The position numbers were made by a program, and so were the translations under genes. Below, piece by piece: positions 37,596 through 50,336 of a stretch of 64,000 bases of DNA. The number at the start of each line of letters is the position of its first letter. Position 1 is the first letter of the stretch. Source of the DNA: Sphaeramia orbicularis (Eukaryota > Chordata > Actinopteri > Kurtiformes > Apogonidae); assembly GCF_902148855.1 (NCBI RefSeq), contig NC_043957.1:14255068-14319067 (forward strand), read 5' to 3'. The notes under the pieces are model-generated. The model saw nothing but the letters and a program-made list of their open reading frames with translations. It searched no databases and was not told where the DNA came from.

Positions 37596-37681
37596 GCGCA
37601 GACGCAGCTCTAACCGGTACTCATGTACGATTCTGATACGTATTTTGATTGTGGGTTTCTCAGTGGGTTGTCTTCTGCCTG

Positions 37682-39345
37682 ATGATCCGGCTCCTCACAG
37701 TCCTCCACCGGCCGCCATGGTTCCGGTCCGGCTTGGTCAGATCGTGCTCCGGCCTCCCACCCGACCGAACCGCAGCCCGGATCCGGAACACCTTCCTGAA
37801 CTTCTTCAGGGACAGAGGACACCTGCTGGTCCCGTCCGCCCCGGTTCGACCCCGAGGAGACCCCAGCCTGCTGTTCGTCAACGCTGGCATGAACCAGGTC
37901 AGTGTGATCCGGATCGGGACTAGGACCAAAGAAGTAAGATCAAATAATGTCAAACCAAGGTTACCTTAACCCAGTGTTTCTCAAACTGTGGGGCGGGTCC
38001 CCTAGGGGGGCGCGAAGGCCTGCCGGGGGGCGGGGGGATGGGATCACTCCATGGTGTTTTTTGTCAGGTTACATGTAGCAGGTGGAACTAATGTTTTAGC
38101 GTTGGAGCGCCCTGGACTCATTTTAGGGACGTACAAGAAACAAATCTACTGCCATGGTAATCTGTCACTAGACTAGACAAAGAGTTTAGGTTTAGAGCAT
38201 GGACAAGGACTGGACTGGAAAAGTCAAATGTGCGAAGTTTGTGTTTTTGCACAGTTTGTACAGTTTGCACTTTAATGTTCTGAGATGTGAGATGCAATGT
38301 AAACGGGCTCATTGACCCACTGATATTGTTAAAATGTTTGTCTTTGTTACCAAAATTTGTTTGTTGTTCTAAAAAAACAAAACAAAACTGTATTGTCATA
38401 GATAGATCATAGATAATTGCGCATTTCTTATTTTTATTTGGAAAAATATTGTCACAGGGAGCAGTCTGGTTGAGTTTATTTATACTATTCACACAAAAAT
38501 CTACGTTACTTTTAATTTGCGCAACAAATAATTGAAGGAAAAGCTAAAAGTATTGTTACAGTATTGATGTTTCTGTCAATAAAAGTTGCAAATGCACCAC
38601 TGTTACAATGTTGTTGGGGTTGAGGGGGACTAGAGATTTTTCGTCCTCCAAAGGGGGGGCCTGACAGAAAAATATTGAGAACCACTGCCTTAACCCTTAC
38701 CCTGATCCTGATCAGTCACAGGCACATAAAACAAAATGAAATTAAAATATGAAAAGTAAAACTAGTCAAGATCAGAGTTGTCAAAATAAAAACATTAAAA
38801 TGTAAAGAAAGGAAATGTGAACAGCGACAGAAACTGAGATAAGTTAGTATTTTTAAATCTTACATTGAACATGGGTTTCTACGGGTCAGAGTCCTGGTCC
38901 TTTTTCTGGTGTTGGTCTGTTTCTGGACCTGGTCTGGTCCAAGTTCTGGTCGGTTTCTGGTCCTGGTCTGGTCTTGGTAGTTTTTAATATCCAGGAGAAG
39001 GTGATGCTGGAACTGACAGATTTGATATATTTCAACGTTCAAGTGATATGAAGAACAAACAGAACCGCTGTTTTTTTTTTTTTGTGTGTTTTTTTTTTTT
39101 TTTTTTTTAATCATCAATGCTTTAACGTATGAAAGTCCTTAACAGTGGATCTTCTGTGGAATTGGACGTTCAAAACATCTCACTCCTCTGAACAATGTAA
39201 TGACTTCATTAACCCAGTGTCTGATGTAAGGTTGACATGTGGCCTGGTCTTCACTGGGTCTGGTCTTCTGAAGGTCTCTGGTGGATCACATGGGCCAGAA
39301 CAATTAAATTCAGCAGCTTTATTTTAGGCTCCATTGAACGCAAAT

Positions 39346-39409
<64 letters not shown>

Positions 39410-41996
39410 AATGGTCGAACATGTGGGATGGGTGGTGTGTATGTCTGGGAGTCAGTGGGTGTGTGTGCATATGCTTGTATGGGTGAGTGGGGGACTGGGG
39501 GGTGTGTGGGGTTTGGGCTTGGTGGGATGGGGAGGTGGGCCTCTGGGCCCCCAGGGCGCTTGGCTGTGGCATTGGGATGCGCACTGGCCTGCAGCGGGTG
39601 GCGGTCTGGGCTGGCCTGGCCGCCCGGTGTGCTGGTTGGGACCCCTGCCCGGGGAGACGGGTGGCTCCTGGGCTCGTGGGGCTCGGGGACCAGCGCCTTG
39701 CCTGCCCCTGGGTGGCTGGCCCCCAGCGGGGGGGTGGAGGCTGGCGTCCCTGGCCCCCTGGGGCCTGTGTTCGGCTGCTGTGGGGCCTCTGGCGGGGGCC
39801 TCCCTCGACCATCTTCCGGGCGGGCACACTGTTGCCTCTCGGGGGGCGGGGGGCAGGCTGGATCCCCCCTCCCTGTGGTGTCTGCTGGATGACCGGGCCT
39901 TGGGGCCCTCTTGGTCGGTCCCTGATCCTTGGAGGGAGTGCGGTTGCGGTTGCATGCCTGTGTTCTTCACCTCAGTCTGTTAGCCTTGTTCACTTTGTCG
40001 CAGCAGATTAATGTGAACAGCTGATGTTGTGTGGATTTGTTACTGGTATTATTTGTTATAGGTATTATTTGTGCGAACGTGGTATACGATATTTTGTTCA
40101 TGCTTTCTTATATTTTTCATTTCATAGGTCTTATGTATTTCATTGTTGTGTTTTGTTTTTGTTCGGTTTTTTTTGTAGTTTTGTTTGTTTTGGGGGGTTT
40201 TTTTCTCTCTCTTCTGCCCAGTTTACTCAGTTCTGGTTGTAGTTATTGTTACCATTATAATTGTCTCCATGGTTGTTGCTGTTTGTATTGTTGATACTTT
40301 CTTGCGAGGGTCTTCGCCACCTTCTTCTCTCTTGTTCTCTCCCCTTCTTCTACCCCCCCACCCCCCATGTCAGGTCCGGCATCGAAATGTGGTTCGACAA
40401 AACTCATAATAAACACAGTAGAATATCAAAGGGAGCTTCATATACTTTATGAAGTTACCCTTGGCAAAGCAAATTTGCTCAGTACCTGGAGGAACCAGAC
40501 TACCATTCTGCTGTTAGGACACTGGACAAGACAAGTAGAAAAAAAAAAAAAAAAAAGTAGTGCGAGATACTCCCTGGTAAAATGTCCAAATAAAAGAGGA
40601 TACACAAGCAAAGGTGTCAGAAAAATGGGCAATGATGACTGGGAGTACAGTTGATGTCAGCTGCTGCCTTATCGGTACAGACAGCTGCCTGTCAGCCAGC
40701 TGAGCCCATAAAAAGAAAAAAAAAAACAAAAAAAAAAACACAAATAAATTCAAAGTCAGATGTTAAAACATGTTTTAGCACTGGTTCCTGGACCTGGAAA
40801 AACCTGGATCTACAGAGACTGTTTAGTGATCCAGGATGTGAACAGATTTGGTTCTCCTTCACCATGGGGGTCTATGAAGACCTTTAGTGGACATATGAGG
40901 AGCTGCCAATTGTGGTCCTTCAGGACTGGCCTCATGCCTCATCCTCGTCTCCAGAGATCGAGACCAGGTCCTGGGTCCTGGTTGCTAAATGGTATGTGTT
41001 TGTGTTCCAGTTCAAGCCAATCCTCCTGGGCACGGTGGACCCTCGTAGTCCCATGGCGTCCTACAGACGAGTGGCGAACAGTCAGAAATGTGTCAGAGCT
41101 GGAGGGAAGCACAATGACCTGGATGACGTTGGACGAGATGTTTATCACCACACCTTCTTCGAGATGATGGGCAGCTGGTCCTTTGGAGACTATTTCAAGG
41201 TCTGAGTCTTGGTCCAGTCCTTCTAAGGCTGTTGTAGGGTCTGAGGGTCAGTGGGTTCTTATTGTCTGCTTCCTGTCTCTACAGGAGGAGGCATGTCAGA
41301 TGGCGTGGAGCCTCCTCACAGAACATTATGGGTTACCTGTTGACAGACTGTATGTGTCGTACTTCGGCGGCGATGCAGCATTTGGTTTACCTCCTGATGA
41401 TGAGACTCGGCAGATCTGGTTGGAGATCGGGTGTGTCAGATCCACCTTAGTCTTTATTCAGCGGCCCAGGGGTCCTGGCAGGGCACCAGGGTCAATATTC
41501 GCCAAGAGTTGATATTCAGATTATAGTAGATTCTTCACTTTGGTGCAGGTTACAGTCGGTTACAGTTTAATAATATTTTTTCTTACACTGATACAAATAA
41601 AATCTAGTTATACATTTTGAATGAAAGTAAATTTCACTTCACTGGCCTTTTCTCTCCGGTGTTTCTTCATCTTCATATGTATTCTTGTTGGTGGCACTGT
41701 CTTCCAGATCATCACAGAACTGTCCAGTGAGCCCTGGAGGTTGGATGGTTTTTATCCATGGATCATCGTGGAATATTGTAATCATGGATTATTATAAATA
41801 ATGTGTAACTCATACATTTCCTTATCAGACACATTTCTGATGTAACAGAACTCACCCCAGTCGATTGGTTTATTAGGACTCAGTTCACTTAATTCACAGA
41901 TAAAACACCAACCTGATAGAACCTGTGTCATGTCCGTCCTCTGGTTCTGTGCTTTTCCAGTCTGTCTCCAACACCTGAACTGAACCATGTCTTAAA

Positions 41997-42044
<48 letters not shown>

Positions 42045-45000
42045 CGTGTGTGTGAGGGTGTGTGTGTGTGTGTGTGGTGGTGGGGGGAGGTGCGAAGCTA
42101 ATGCAAAAAACGAATGTGTGTATTTGGACCTTGTGAAGCAAACATGGTCATAGGTTTGTAATTTTCATAAAAACATAAGCAGTGTTCTACTGTGTTCTAG
42201 GGCCCCTGTCAGTCATGAGCCCTTCAAGTTATCACCACTTTACCTCCCCCTTATGACCCCTGGCTGTATGTTCCTCTGGATCCCTTCCTATGTGTCCCTG
42301 TTGGTTTATTCAGGTCCATTTGTTTATGTTCATTGTTTCTCATAGTTCCTGTGGAACTTATCAATACTGGACTCATGTGACCCTGGTGAAGACCGTACAG
42401 GTGGACCTCATGATCAGGCTTTGCACCCAATCACAGTGAGGGGGTGTGGTCTCAGTTAGATGTTCTAATCATGTGATCTCTCTGACCTCTAACCTCAGGG
42501 TCCAGGCCAATCGCATCCTGCCGTTTGGTCTGAAGGAGAACTTCTGGGAGATGGGGGACTCAGGTCCATGTGGACCTTGCACTGAGATTCATTATGACCA
42601 CGTAGGAGGACGAGATGGCGCAGCGCTGGTCAACAATGACACACCAGACCTGGTGGAGATCTGGAACCTGGTCTTCATGCAGTACAACAGGTATGGCCTG
42701 GTCCTGTGGACCTAATCTACACATGGACCTGTCTCACAGATACAGACCTGAATGCTCAGGTCTGTCTCAGCATTAGATCTCATCAGATGTGGTCTGTGTG
42801 ACTTCAGGGAGTTGGACGGGAGTCTGCGTCCTCTACCTCAGTGTAGTGTGGACACTGGGATGGGACTGGAACGTCTGGTGAGAATCCTCCAAAACAAAAC
42901 CTCCAACTACGACACGGACCTGTTCACACCTCTACTGGACCATATCCATCAGGTAAATGGACCTGCTCACAGACTTTACACCACCTTGTGTTCACATGTT
43001 CCTGGACTCATGGGAGATGTGGTCATGGTGTTTAGGTGTCCTGTGTGGACATTTATGGAGGCAGGAAAGGCTCCTCAGACCAGGAGAAGGTGGACATGGC
43101 CTACAGAGTGGTGGCAGATCACATTCGAACGCTGTCGGTCTGCATCGCTGATGGAATCCATCCAGGAATGTCAGGAGCTGAGTAAGTTGGCGACAAAGCT
43201 GTTAGGATGGACTGAAGGGCGTCCAATTGGCCGTCGGGATGGGCCAATGGATATCCAGTTACTTGTTGAATTCAATCAATTAGTGTTTGTGTTCCAGGTT
43301 GGTATTGCGAAGGATCTTGCGTCGAGCTTTGCGATTCTGTGTCGAGGTCCTTCAGGCTCCTCAGGGGTCTCTGGCTGGACTTGTCCCCACTGTCACACAC
43401 ATTCTGGTAAAATAAATTTCCCACAATACTTCTGATAGCTCTCAGCATCACATGGGGATCACAGATCATCCAGGACTTGGGCTTCATGTTCCATCTGGGG
43501 TGAATGCTGAAATACTGATTGTATTTGTGTCTCCACAGGGCGATGTATATCCAGAGCTGCACAGTGAGAAGGACCGGGTGAGTGTCAGCTGGTTCTCTGA
43601 TTGACAGTCAGCATTTTGATTGACAGTTAGCGTTCTGATTGACAGCCGGCGTTTTTTCAGATCATGGATGTGATCAATGAGAACGAGGCTCAGTTCCTGT
43701 CGTCTCTGCAGCAGGGCAGCCGTCTGATCCACCGTACACTGAACAGGATGGAGAACAAACATGGACTCTTCCCTGGTCAGTTCCTCTTTGAAACACTACA
43801 TTTCCCATCAGCCCCAAGTTCCTGTGATTAAAAATCAAAGGTTGTCATGTGCGTCTCTGAGCCACCTTCTCACAAAACTGCAGCTATTGTCGACTCATTG
43901 TGAAATGGTCTGAAAGCCTCTCCTGTGCTATGGCTCATGGGTAATGTATTATTTATGTCTGTGCAGCGTCTGTGGCTTGGTCTCTGCACAGAGACCTGGG
44001 GTTCCCCCTGGACCTGGTGGACCTGGTGCTGGAGGAGAGAGGAGTCCGGGTGGACCGGGAGGAGCTGGACCGGCTAATCTCAGAGAACCACAAGGTCAGG
44101 GGAAACTGTTAAGGTAGAACTGTGACATGTTCTGGTTTTAAAGGAGTGATATTTTGCTTTTTTTAAATGGAATTATGCATTTTAAAACATTTCCCTGTGG
44201 TCTACATAAACTGTAAATGCTATGCTTGGGTCTGAATTTTTCATTAATTCAACTTCACAGGCCCGTTTTCAACCCTATTTCTGAGTAATGACACCAGAAA
44301 GGTCGTTTTGAGCGCTGTCCCTTTAAATGCAAATGAGATACTTCACGCCCCACCCCGTCTAGGTTGTTGGCTGTGCGGCTCTCTCATTCAGCCACTTGAG
44401 TTCATTAATACAACTAACAGCTGAACATTTTAGGTAATCGGCTCAAAGTTTGGACATATTTTCAGTATGGATTACAATTTCAATTCAGTTTTATTTATAG
44501 AGCCCTATATCACAACAAGGTTGCCTCACACGGCTTTACAGAAGTAGTTGGATATGAAAACAAACAACAGTCAAAAAGAAACCTCGCAGAGAACCACAGT
44601 GAAGGAGAGATCCACTCCCATGGACGGACAGGCTATAGATGTGACCAGAACTGACGGGCATCCATTTGTGGATGTAGTTCCAGTCTGTAAAGATGCAGTA
44701 GGGTGGGGGCACATGAGGGGGTCCATCTAATCAGATGAGACAGGTGAGGGCGAGGAGGTTCATCCAGACGGGTGAGGGTGGGGAGGAGGTCTGGGGTCAT
44801 AGGTCAGGACAGGGCACAGATGAGTCACCTCAGGTCCTGTGTTTCCAACTGAAACAGTAGCCACTCCCCTAGAGGGGAGCAGGGAAAAGGGGCGATGAAC
44901 AGACTAAGTAAATTATATATTGGAAATTATAAGTACAGACAAAAGTGGTCCGTAGTACCAGAAACAGGTGACAGGACTCAGTGCCCTGTACTTCCCCCAG

Positions 45001-48000
45001 CATTATTGCTCCTAGGGCAGCTTAGACTGAACTATTGGGTTCAGTCTGTTTTTAACTAGCCTGACCATAAGCCTTTTCAAAGAGGAATGTTTTCAGTTTG
45101 ATCTTAAATGTAGAGACTGTGTCGGCCTCTTTAATATTAGCTGGAAGCTGATGCTATAAGACAGGAGCTTACAACCGCTGCTGATGAAAAACAATTATGG
45201 CGTACTCTGAGAAATGTTCATTGGAAGTCTTGACCTTATATGTGCAAATGTTGTGATGTAGCTAGTTATAAAACGTAGCAAATTAAGCAGGAATTAAAAC
45301 AGGTTGTAGAGATCCACTCAACTTTTGCCAAAATGAATATAAAGATAGGTTTGCAGTACCTGGAGGGTTCAAATTCAAAGTTCTTTAACTATTAGGGTCC
45401 CCAAATGCACAAATAAATGTACCAAAGACTAATAAAAGTGGGTTTAGCAAAATATGACCCCTTTAAAGTGGAACAGACAGGTTTTTAAATACTAATTACA
45501 TTTATTTAATTAAATAAAAACCCTAAAATGAAATGAGTAACAGACTCCAGTCATCTGTAATTGTCTTCAGTCACAGCAATTTAGTTTAGTGTATCTACTA
45601 AATACTTTTGCTGTGACAGATGTGGTTCCGTGCAGGGCTGTGATACACATTCTGCATGACATAGAACAGTTTCATGATTCATGCTTTCTGTTTATAACAT
45701 GTTTTAAACCGTGGTCATCTTTTAACCTGATGTTAATGTTGAATGTGTGTTTTTATCCATTGATTGTGAACCTATTACCAGAGTCATGAGGCAGAAGATG
45801 TGGTCCAGGTCTGTGGTCTTAACGTGTTCAGATCCTGATGGGCCGGTCTGTGTCATCCTCAGGTGGTCTCTGAGTCTCAGTCTGGTCCTCAGTCTCAACT
45901 GAGTCTGGACATCCTCAGTCTGTCTGAGCTGCAGCGTCTTGGGGTTCCTCACACCAACGACAGCCTTAAGTACCAGTACAGCCTGGACCGGGACCGATAT
46001 GGTACCTCATATCTGTCTCAGATGCTGTTTGTCATTAACATGATCACCTAAAGTGCATCCAGATTATTTATACATCCCATAATAACAAACCAGACAGAGT
46101 TTGCATCAGTAAAGTCTGTGTTAGGGTTTGGGCCAATTAACGTCTTCAGAACACGATTCCCTCAGTCTGCAGTGATACACCTGGAGAATGATTAGAGCTT
46201 AGTAGATAAAACTGAAGACAATGTGATACAATTTTAATGCAATCCAATGAAAGAATAAAAGTGTTTTTTTACTTAGAATTATGAAAATCTTGAAAGAACA
46301 AAGGATGAAAAGATGAAAACCTACAAATTAAAAATGGAAAAGGAAATAAAAACATCTAAATGGTTCAATTTTAAGCACATTACATGTTCTATCTTGTATT
46401 ATCCTGTATATATAGTGCCTGTTTGTAATTATTGCTGCTGATCCAGCTGCATCAAATTTTCATTTTTGATGTAAAATCTGGGATGACAGATAAAGTCAAA
46501 GTCAAAGTGAATGCAGCATGTATGTTGGTGAGTTTACATGCAGCACATGAATGCACCACATACTCCTCATGAGTCAGAGACTGAAGTAGATGAATGACTC
46601 TGTGCCCTGAGTGGTGGTTCAGGTTAAACATTCTTGTCCAGTTATAAATGATACAAACGACCATAAACGACCACATTGAGGAGATGAACACTGTAAAATC
46701 TGCCACTAGAGGGCACCAAACGTCACACAAGGACATGTTGAGGTTGTGACACGTTGCATGTGAGTTTGTTATTATTCCTGACTCTGTTTGTGTGTCAGTT
46801 TTCCCAGCATGCTGTGCTGTTATTCTGGCTCTGTACGATGGTCACAGTCTGAGGTCAGAGGTCAGCGAGGGTCAGCGCTGTGCTGTCATCCTGGACAGAA
46901 CCTGCTTCTATGCTGAACAGGGGGGACAGTCACATGACCAGGGCTACTTCACCAGGAACGGGTCAAAGGTTAGGGTCTGAACATATCACATAGACCGGTC
47001 CCAGCATGTGGACCAACAGAACCTGCACAAGCCACACTGAGTCAGGGTGAAGTCCAGCATCCTTGAGAAGTAACAGTGTGTTTCTGTCCGTCAGGATGTC
47101 GTGTACCCAGTGGACGCTGTTGAGCAGGTGGGGGGCTATGTGGTCCATCATGTGACTACATCTGAATGCCTGAAGACTGGAGACCAGGTGGAGCTACACC
47201 TGGACCAGGTATCAGCCAACCAGGACTGAAACCTCCAGCTTGTTTTAGGAGTAGTTTGGGTTTTGTTCAAGATAATTAGTTTTAGTTTAAGGTTCATGAA
47301 CTCTGATAACCCCGGTCTGGACCTGTCCTGGACTCTCCTGTTCTGGTCACTTGACCTACCTGTCTCTCCTCCAGGTGAATAGACTGTCCTGTATGGTGAA
47401 ACACACTGCCACACACGTCCTGAACTTCGCTCTCAGGAAGGTTTTAGGTCCATCGATTCAACAGAGAGGATCCCATGTGTCAGCAGAACGGCTTCGATTT
47501 GACTTCACCACCAAGGTCAGCCGATCAGAATGCAGACTGACCAGGCAATCGGTGCCCTTACTGCCAGTCTGGAATGCCTGACTTTGTGGTCTTTTCTTTA
47601 AGGTTGACTGACTGTGTTCTGTTTTTTTTCTTTTCTGTTTAACACGGACTGACTGTGTTTGGTCTTTCTTTTTTTTTTTTTAATGACAAACTGACTGTGT
47701 TTAGGCTCTCCTTTAAGGTGGACTGACTGTGTTCTTGTTTCCTCAGGTTTCCCTGAGTGTGTCACAGCTCCAGCAGGTGGAGAGTTGTGTGATGGACGTT
47801 ATCTCAGCCAATCAGAGGGTCTACAGTGAGGAGCTTCCTCTGCTCAGTGCGAAGACCATCTCAGGACTGAGGACGGTGGATGAGGTGAGACCAGATGTGT
47901 CACCATGGTCTGCATCTTCATGTTACATTTACTGATATAAAATGTCTGTCTGTTCCTGACCCAGGTTTATCCTGATCCGGTTCGGGTTGTGTCTGTCGGC

Positions 48001-49690
48001 ATCCCGGTCTCCGAGCTGCTGAATGACCAGACAGACAAACAGACTTCTGTGGAGCTCTGCTGTGGAACGTGAGGCTCAGCACGGCATTTATGTTGTCGCG
48101 TGTACAGATGTTCGCATGATGTATCTGACATTTCCTCTTTAAACCAGAATCAGACCTGAACCAGGTTTCTGAAACAGTACTCAATGTTTTCACTATGTGG
48201 CCACCCACAGGGATGAGTGTTTTGTTTGTTTGTTTTCAGTCACCTGCTGCAAACTGGCTTCATCCAGGACCTGGTCATTGTCTCTGAGCGACAGATGGTC
48301 AGAGGGATCAGTCGCATCGTTGCGGTGACAGGCCGAGATGCGACTCGGGTCGGTTTAATGTTGCTCTGCTTCTTTAACTGTGAACTCATAACTTTATATT
48401 TTACTGAGTCTTGTTTAATTTTTTTTATTATTAGTTCTGACTTTAAATCTGTATTGAGTCTTCAGAAGTGTCAGTTTATTCTTAGTTTTAGTGACAGTTT
48501 TTGCCCTGGGTTCTTTTTGTAGGCTCGGGAGTTGGGTCAGGCTGTGGCTCAGGATGTGGATTCTCTGTCAGCCAGACTTGCAGGCTCCACTCCTTCCTCT
48601 CTGGTTTCTGCCCACTGTCTGGCCAAAGAAGTCGGCATCCTGTCTGATGTGAGTATCCATGACGCAGTGCAGCTGGCAAGTAGTCCCTTATTTTACCGTG
48701 TGTGTGACCCGAGTTGTGCCTGACAGGCTGTGGACAACACACCCATCCCTCAGTGGCAGCGCAGAGACTTACAGAACCAGCTCAAAGTGTTGCAGAGGAC
48801 TACTAACACCACTGTGAGGAAACTGGAAGTCAGAGAGGTGAGACTCAGCTGGGACTGGGTGGAGCTAGAAATCCAAATAAAGCTAACATAGTACATCTCA
48901 GTCTGAACATCAGGAGAAAAATCAGTACACCACCCAGCATTCAGATCACCTGACCTGAGATTTGTACATCCCATCCAAATGGACTAAATTCTGATCAGTT
49001 CATTCACTGATCAACAGTTTGTCTGACATGAAGGGACTACGTTTCCCATGATGTTGTTCTCAGGCGGCAGTGAAAGCTGAGGCTCTGTTGCAGAAACATG
49101 GAAAGAAGGATATTCTAGTGGATTCTGTGGATACGGACTCTCTGTCGGTGAGTGAACCAGGTCCAGGACCAGGTGAGTCACTGTGATTGGACATTTCTGT
49201 CAGATGACTCGCCTGTTGTCCTGTTCCTTCAGGTAGTTATGAAGACGGTGAACCAGCTCAGCACTGCAGCACCCAATGCTGTGGTGATGCTGCTTGCTCA
49301 CCAGGTGCATTCTGGGAAAGTTCTGTGTGCCTGCCAGGTTCCCAAGGTAAGACTGTACCGCTTAGTCACATCAGAAGGGGATGAGGTTAGGACAGATCTA
49401 CCAGTCTCATTGGAGAGAGTGGGGCTCATTCTGTTTTTATTGATGGCAATTCAGAGATTATTATTTTCATCCTTTGGTTAATTTAACATTAACACCTTGA
49501 ATTCAATTCTCCTTAGGGCTCTGCCTCCTCTTCCCTTCTGGCCTCTGATTGGGCGGTGGCTGTCTGTCAGCACCTTGGGGGTGGAGCTGGTGGTAATGCA
49601 GTGGTTGCCCAGGGAACAGGAAGCAGTGACAACATCATAGAGGTGTTGAGGTGGGCAGAGCAATTTGCTGTCCAGAAAATACAGCGATGA
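37682..49690 (+). CDS. aars2: Mitochondrial alanyl-tRNA synthetase, 22 coding exons, 982 aa
   Basis: Exons: 37682-37897, 41011-41199, 41285-41430, 42499-42690, 42808-42952, 43036-43181, 43298-43406, 43539-43577, 43661-43775, 43967-44094, 45863-46001, 46799-46968, 47095-47208, 47374-47514, 47747-47884, 47965-48068, 48240-48348, 48523-48648, 48727-48837, 49064-49147, 49233-49346, 49517-49690. Phases close to 2949 nt. The N-terminus is Arg-rich without acidic residues, fitting a matrix targeting peptide. The class II core shows [20 protein letters not shown], the motif 2 region ([13 protein letters not shown]) and motif 3 [10 protein letters not shown] (262-271). The editing domain keeps HTATH (626-630) and CCGTH (741-745), the usual metal ligands. 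A C-Ala domain follows. It charges mitochondrial tRNA-Ala and clears mischarged Ser/Gly. Length is near human AARS2 (about 985). Intron 1 (3.1 kb) holds a hAT element and a GC-rich retroposon. Confidence 0.97.
37972..38687. mobile_element. hAT-type non-autonomous element, 716 bp, in aars2 intron 1
   Basis: Ends CAGTGTTTCTCAAACTG and TATTGAGAACCACTG are hAT-type inverted ends. CCTTAACC stands on both sides (37964-37971 and 38688-38695), a perfect 8-base target duplication. No transposase is visible. Confidence 0.85.
39350..39408. repeat. (GT)n microsatellite in aars2 intron 1
   Basis: Pure GT run. It produces the MCVCVCV-type ORFs, which are not genes. Confidence 0.95.
39530..40556 (+). mobile_element. 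GC-rich retroposon-like repeat, copy 1
   Basis: A GC-rich first part (39530-39930) leads into a T-rich part and then a conserved 3' block with TATCAAAGGGAGCTTCATAT, TTATGAAGTTACCCTTGGCA and AGACTACCATTCTGCTGTTA, ending in A18 at about 40540. A second copy in the same block order is at 58480-59264. The poly(A) end suggests reverse transcription. The family was not identified. Confidence 0.65.
42001..42075. repeat. (TG)n microsatellite in an aars2 intron
   Basis: TG repeat with two short interruptions. Confidence 0.95.
44136..45468. mobile_element. MITE-like element split by a nested LINE-tail repeat, aars2 intron 10
   Basis: Left TTTTAAAGGAGTGATATTTTG (44137 onward) and right GCAAAATATGACCCCTTTAA are inverted partners. 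Between them, from about 44480, the stretch CAATTCAGTTTTATTTATAG with AGCCCTATATCACAACAAGG marks an antisense LINE/SINE tail reaching to about 45100. Element-type remnant sequence then resumes. The inner repeat therefore appears to have landed in the outer one. Confidence 0.6.
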
Positions 49691-49833
49691 CATCTAACAG
49701 AGCCAATCAGAGCAGACTGAGACAAGTGGGTGGGGTTTGATTACATGAGTGTGGAGGCCCTGCCCAAAACAAGTGGTTGGCTCTGTCTCATTGGACTGAT
49801 GATAATTTTGTATATTTTCTTTGTTTTAAAAGA

Positions 49834-49839
49834 AATAAA
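49834..49839 (+). terminator. aars2: aars2 poly(A) signal candidate
   Basis: AATAAA lies 144 bases after the aars2 stop codon, in a short AT-rich 3' region. The converging calpain gene's predicted cleavage site lies only about 200 bases further on. Confidence 0.6.
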
Positions 49840-50043
49840 AACTCTGAGTCAGACTTATTACTGATAATAATTGTTTAAACTCTGAACTAATGAACCAGAG
49901 ACACCAGGTAAATGGACCAATCACAGCAGGACATACAGACTGTTGCCATAACTTGTCAACGTTTCGGCATTTCTGAATCACACGCAATAAACAGCTTCAA
50001 TTTGTCAGAGTTGAAATTAGGGATTTTAATTTTAATTTTCAAA

Positions 50044-50049
50044 TTTATT
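50044..50049 (-). terminator. Poly(A) signal candidate of the calpain gene
   Basis: On -, AATAAA lies about 290 bases after the TGA at 50337-50339. The gene is tail to tail with aars2, and little sequence separates the two signals. Confidence 0.4.
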
Positions 50050-50336
50050 TTAATCATGTGAATAAAAAACAGTGTAATGTGGACCATAAACAGGACAGAA
50101 ACCAGCTGATTAATGTGAACCTCAGTGACTCGATGATGTGTTCTTTTCAGTCTGGTCCAAAATAGTCGACATGTTGGCGAATCACAACCACCAATCTGAT
50201 TCTATACAAGTCTGTATGATATCTCTGATTATATATATGTCTGTATGACATCACATCACATGTTGCATAACAATGACCCCCATCCCCTCATTAATGAAAC
50301 ACAATAACCAGAATAAACAGTTTCAGGTCCAGGTCC

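Noticed and set aside
39351-39983. ORFs of 170-210 codons on both strands starting in the (GT)n run
   Set aside because: They begin in simple repeat and continue through a GC-rich dispersed repeat in an aars2 intron. All frames are open because of composition, and no domain is recognisable.
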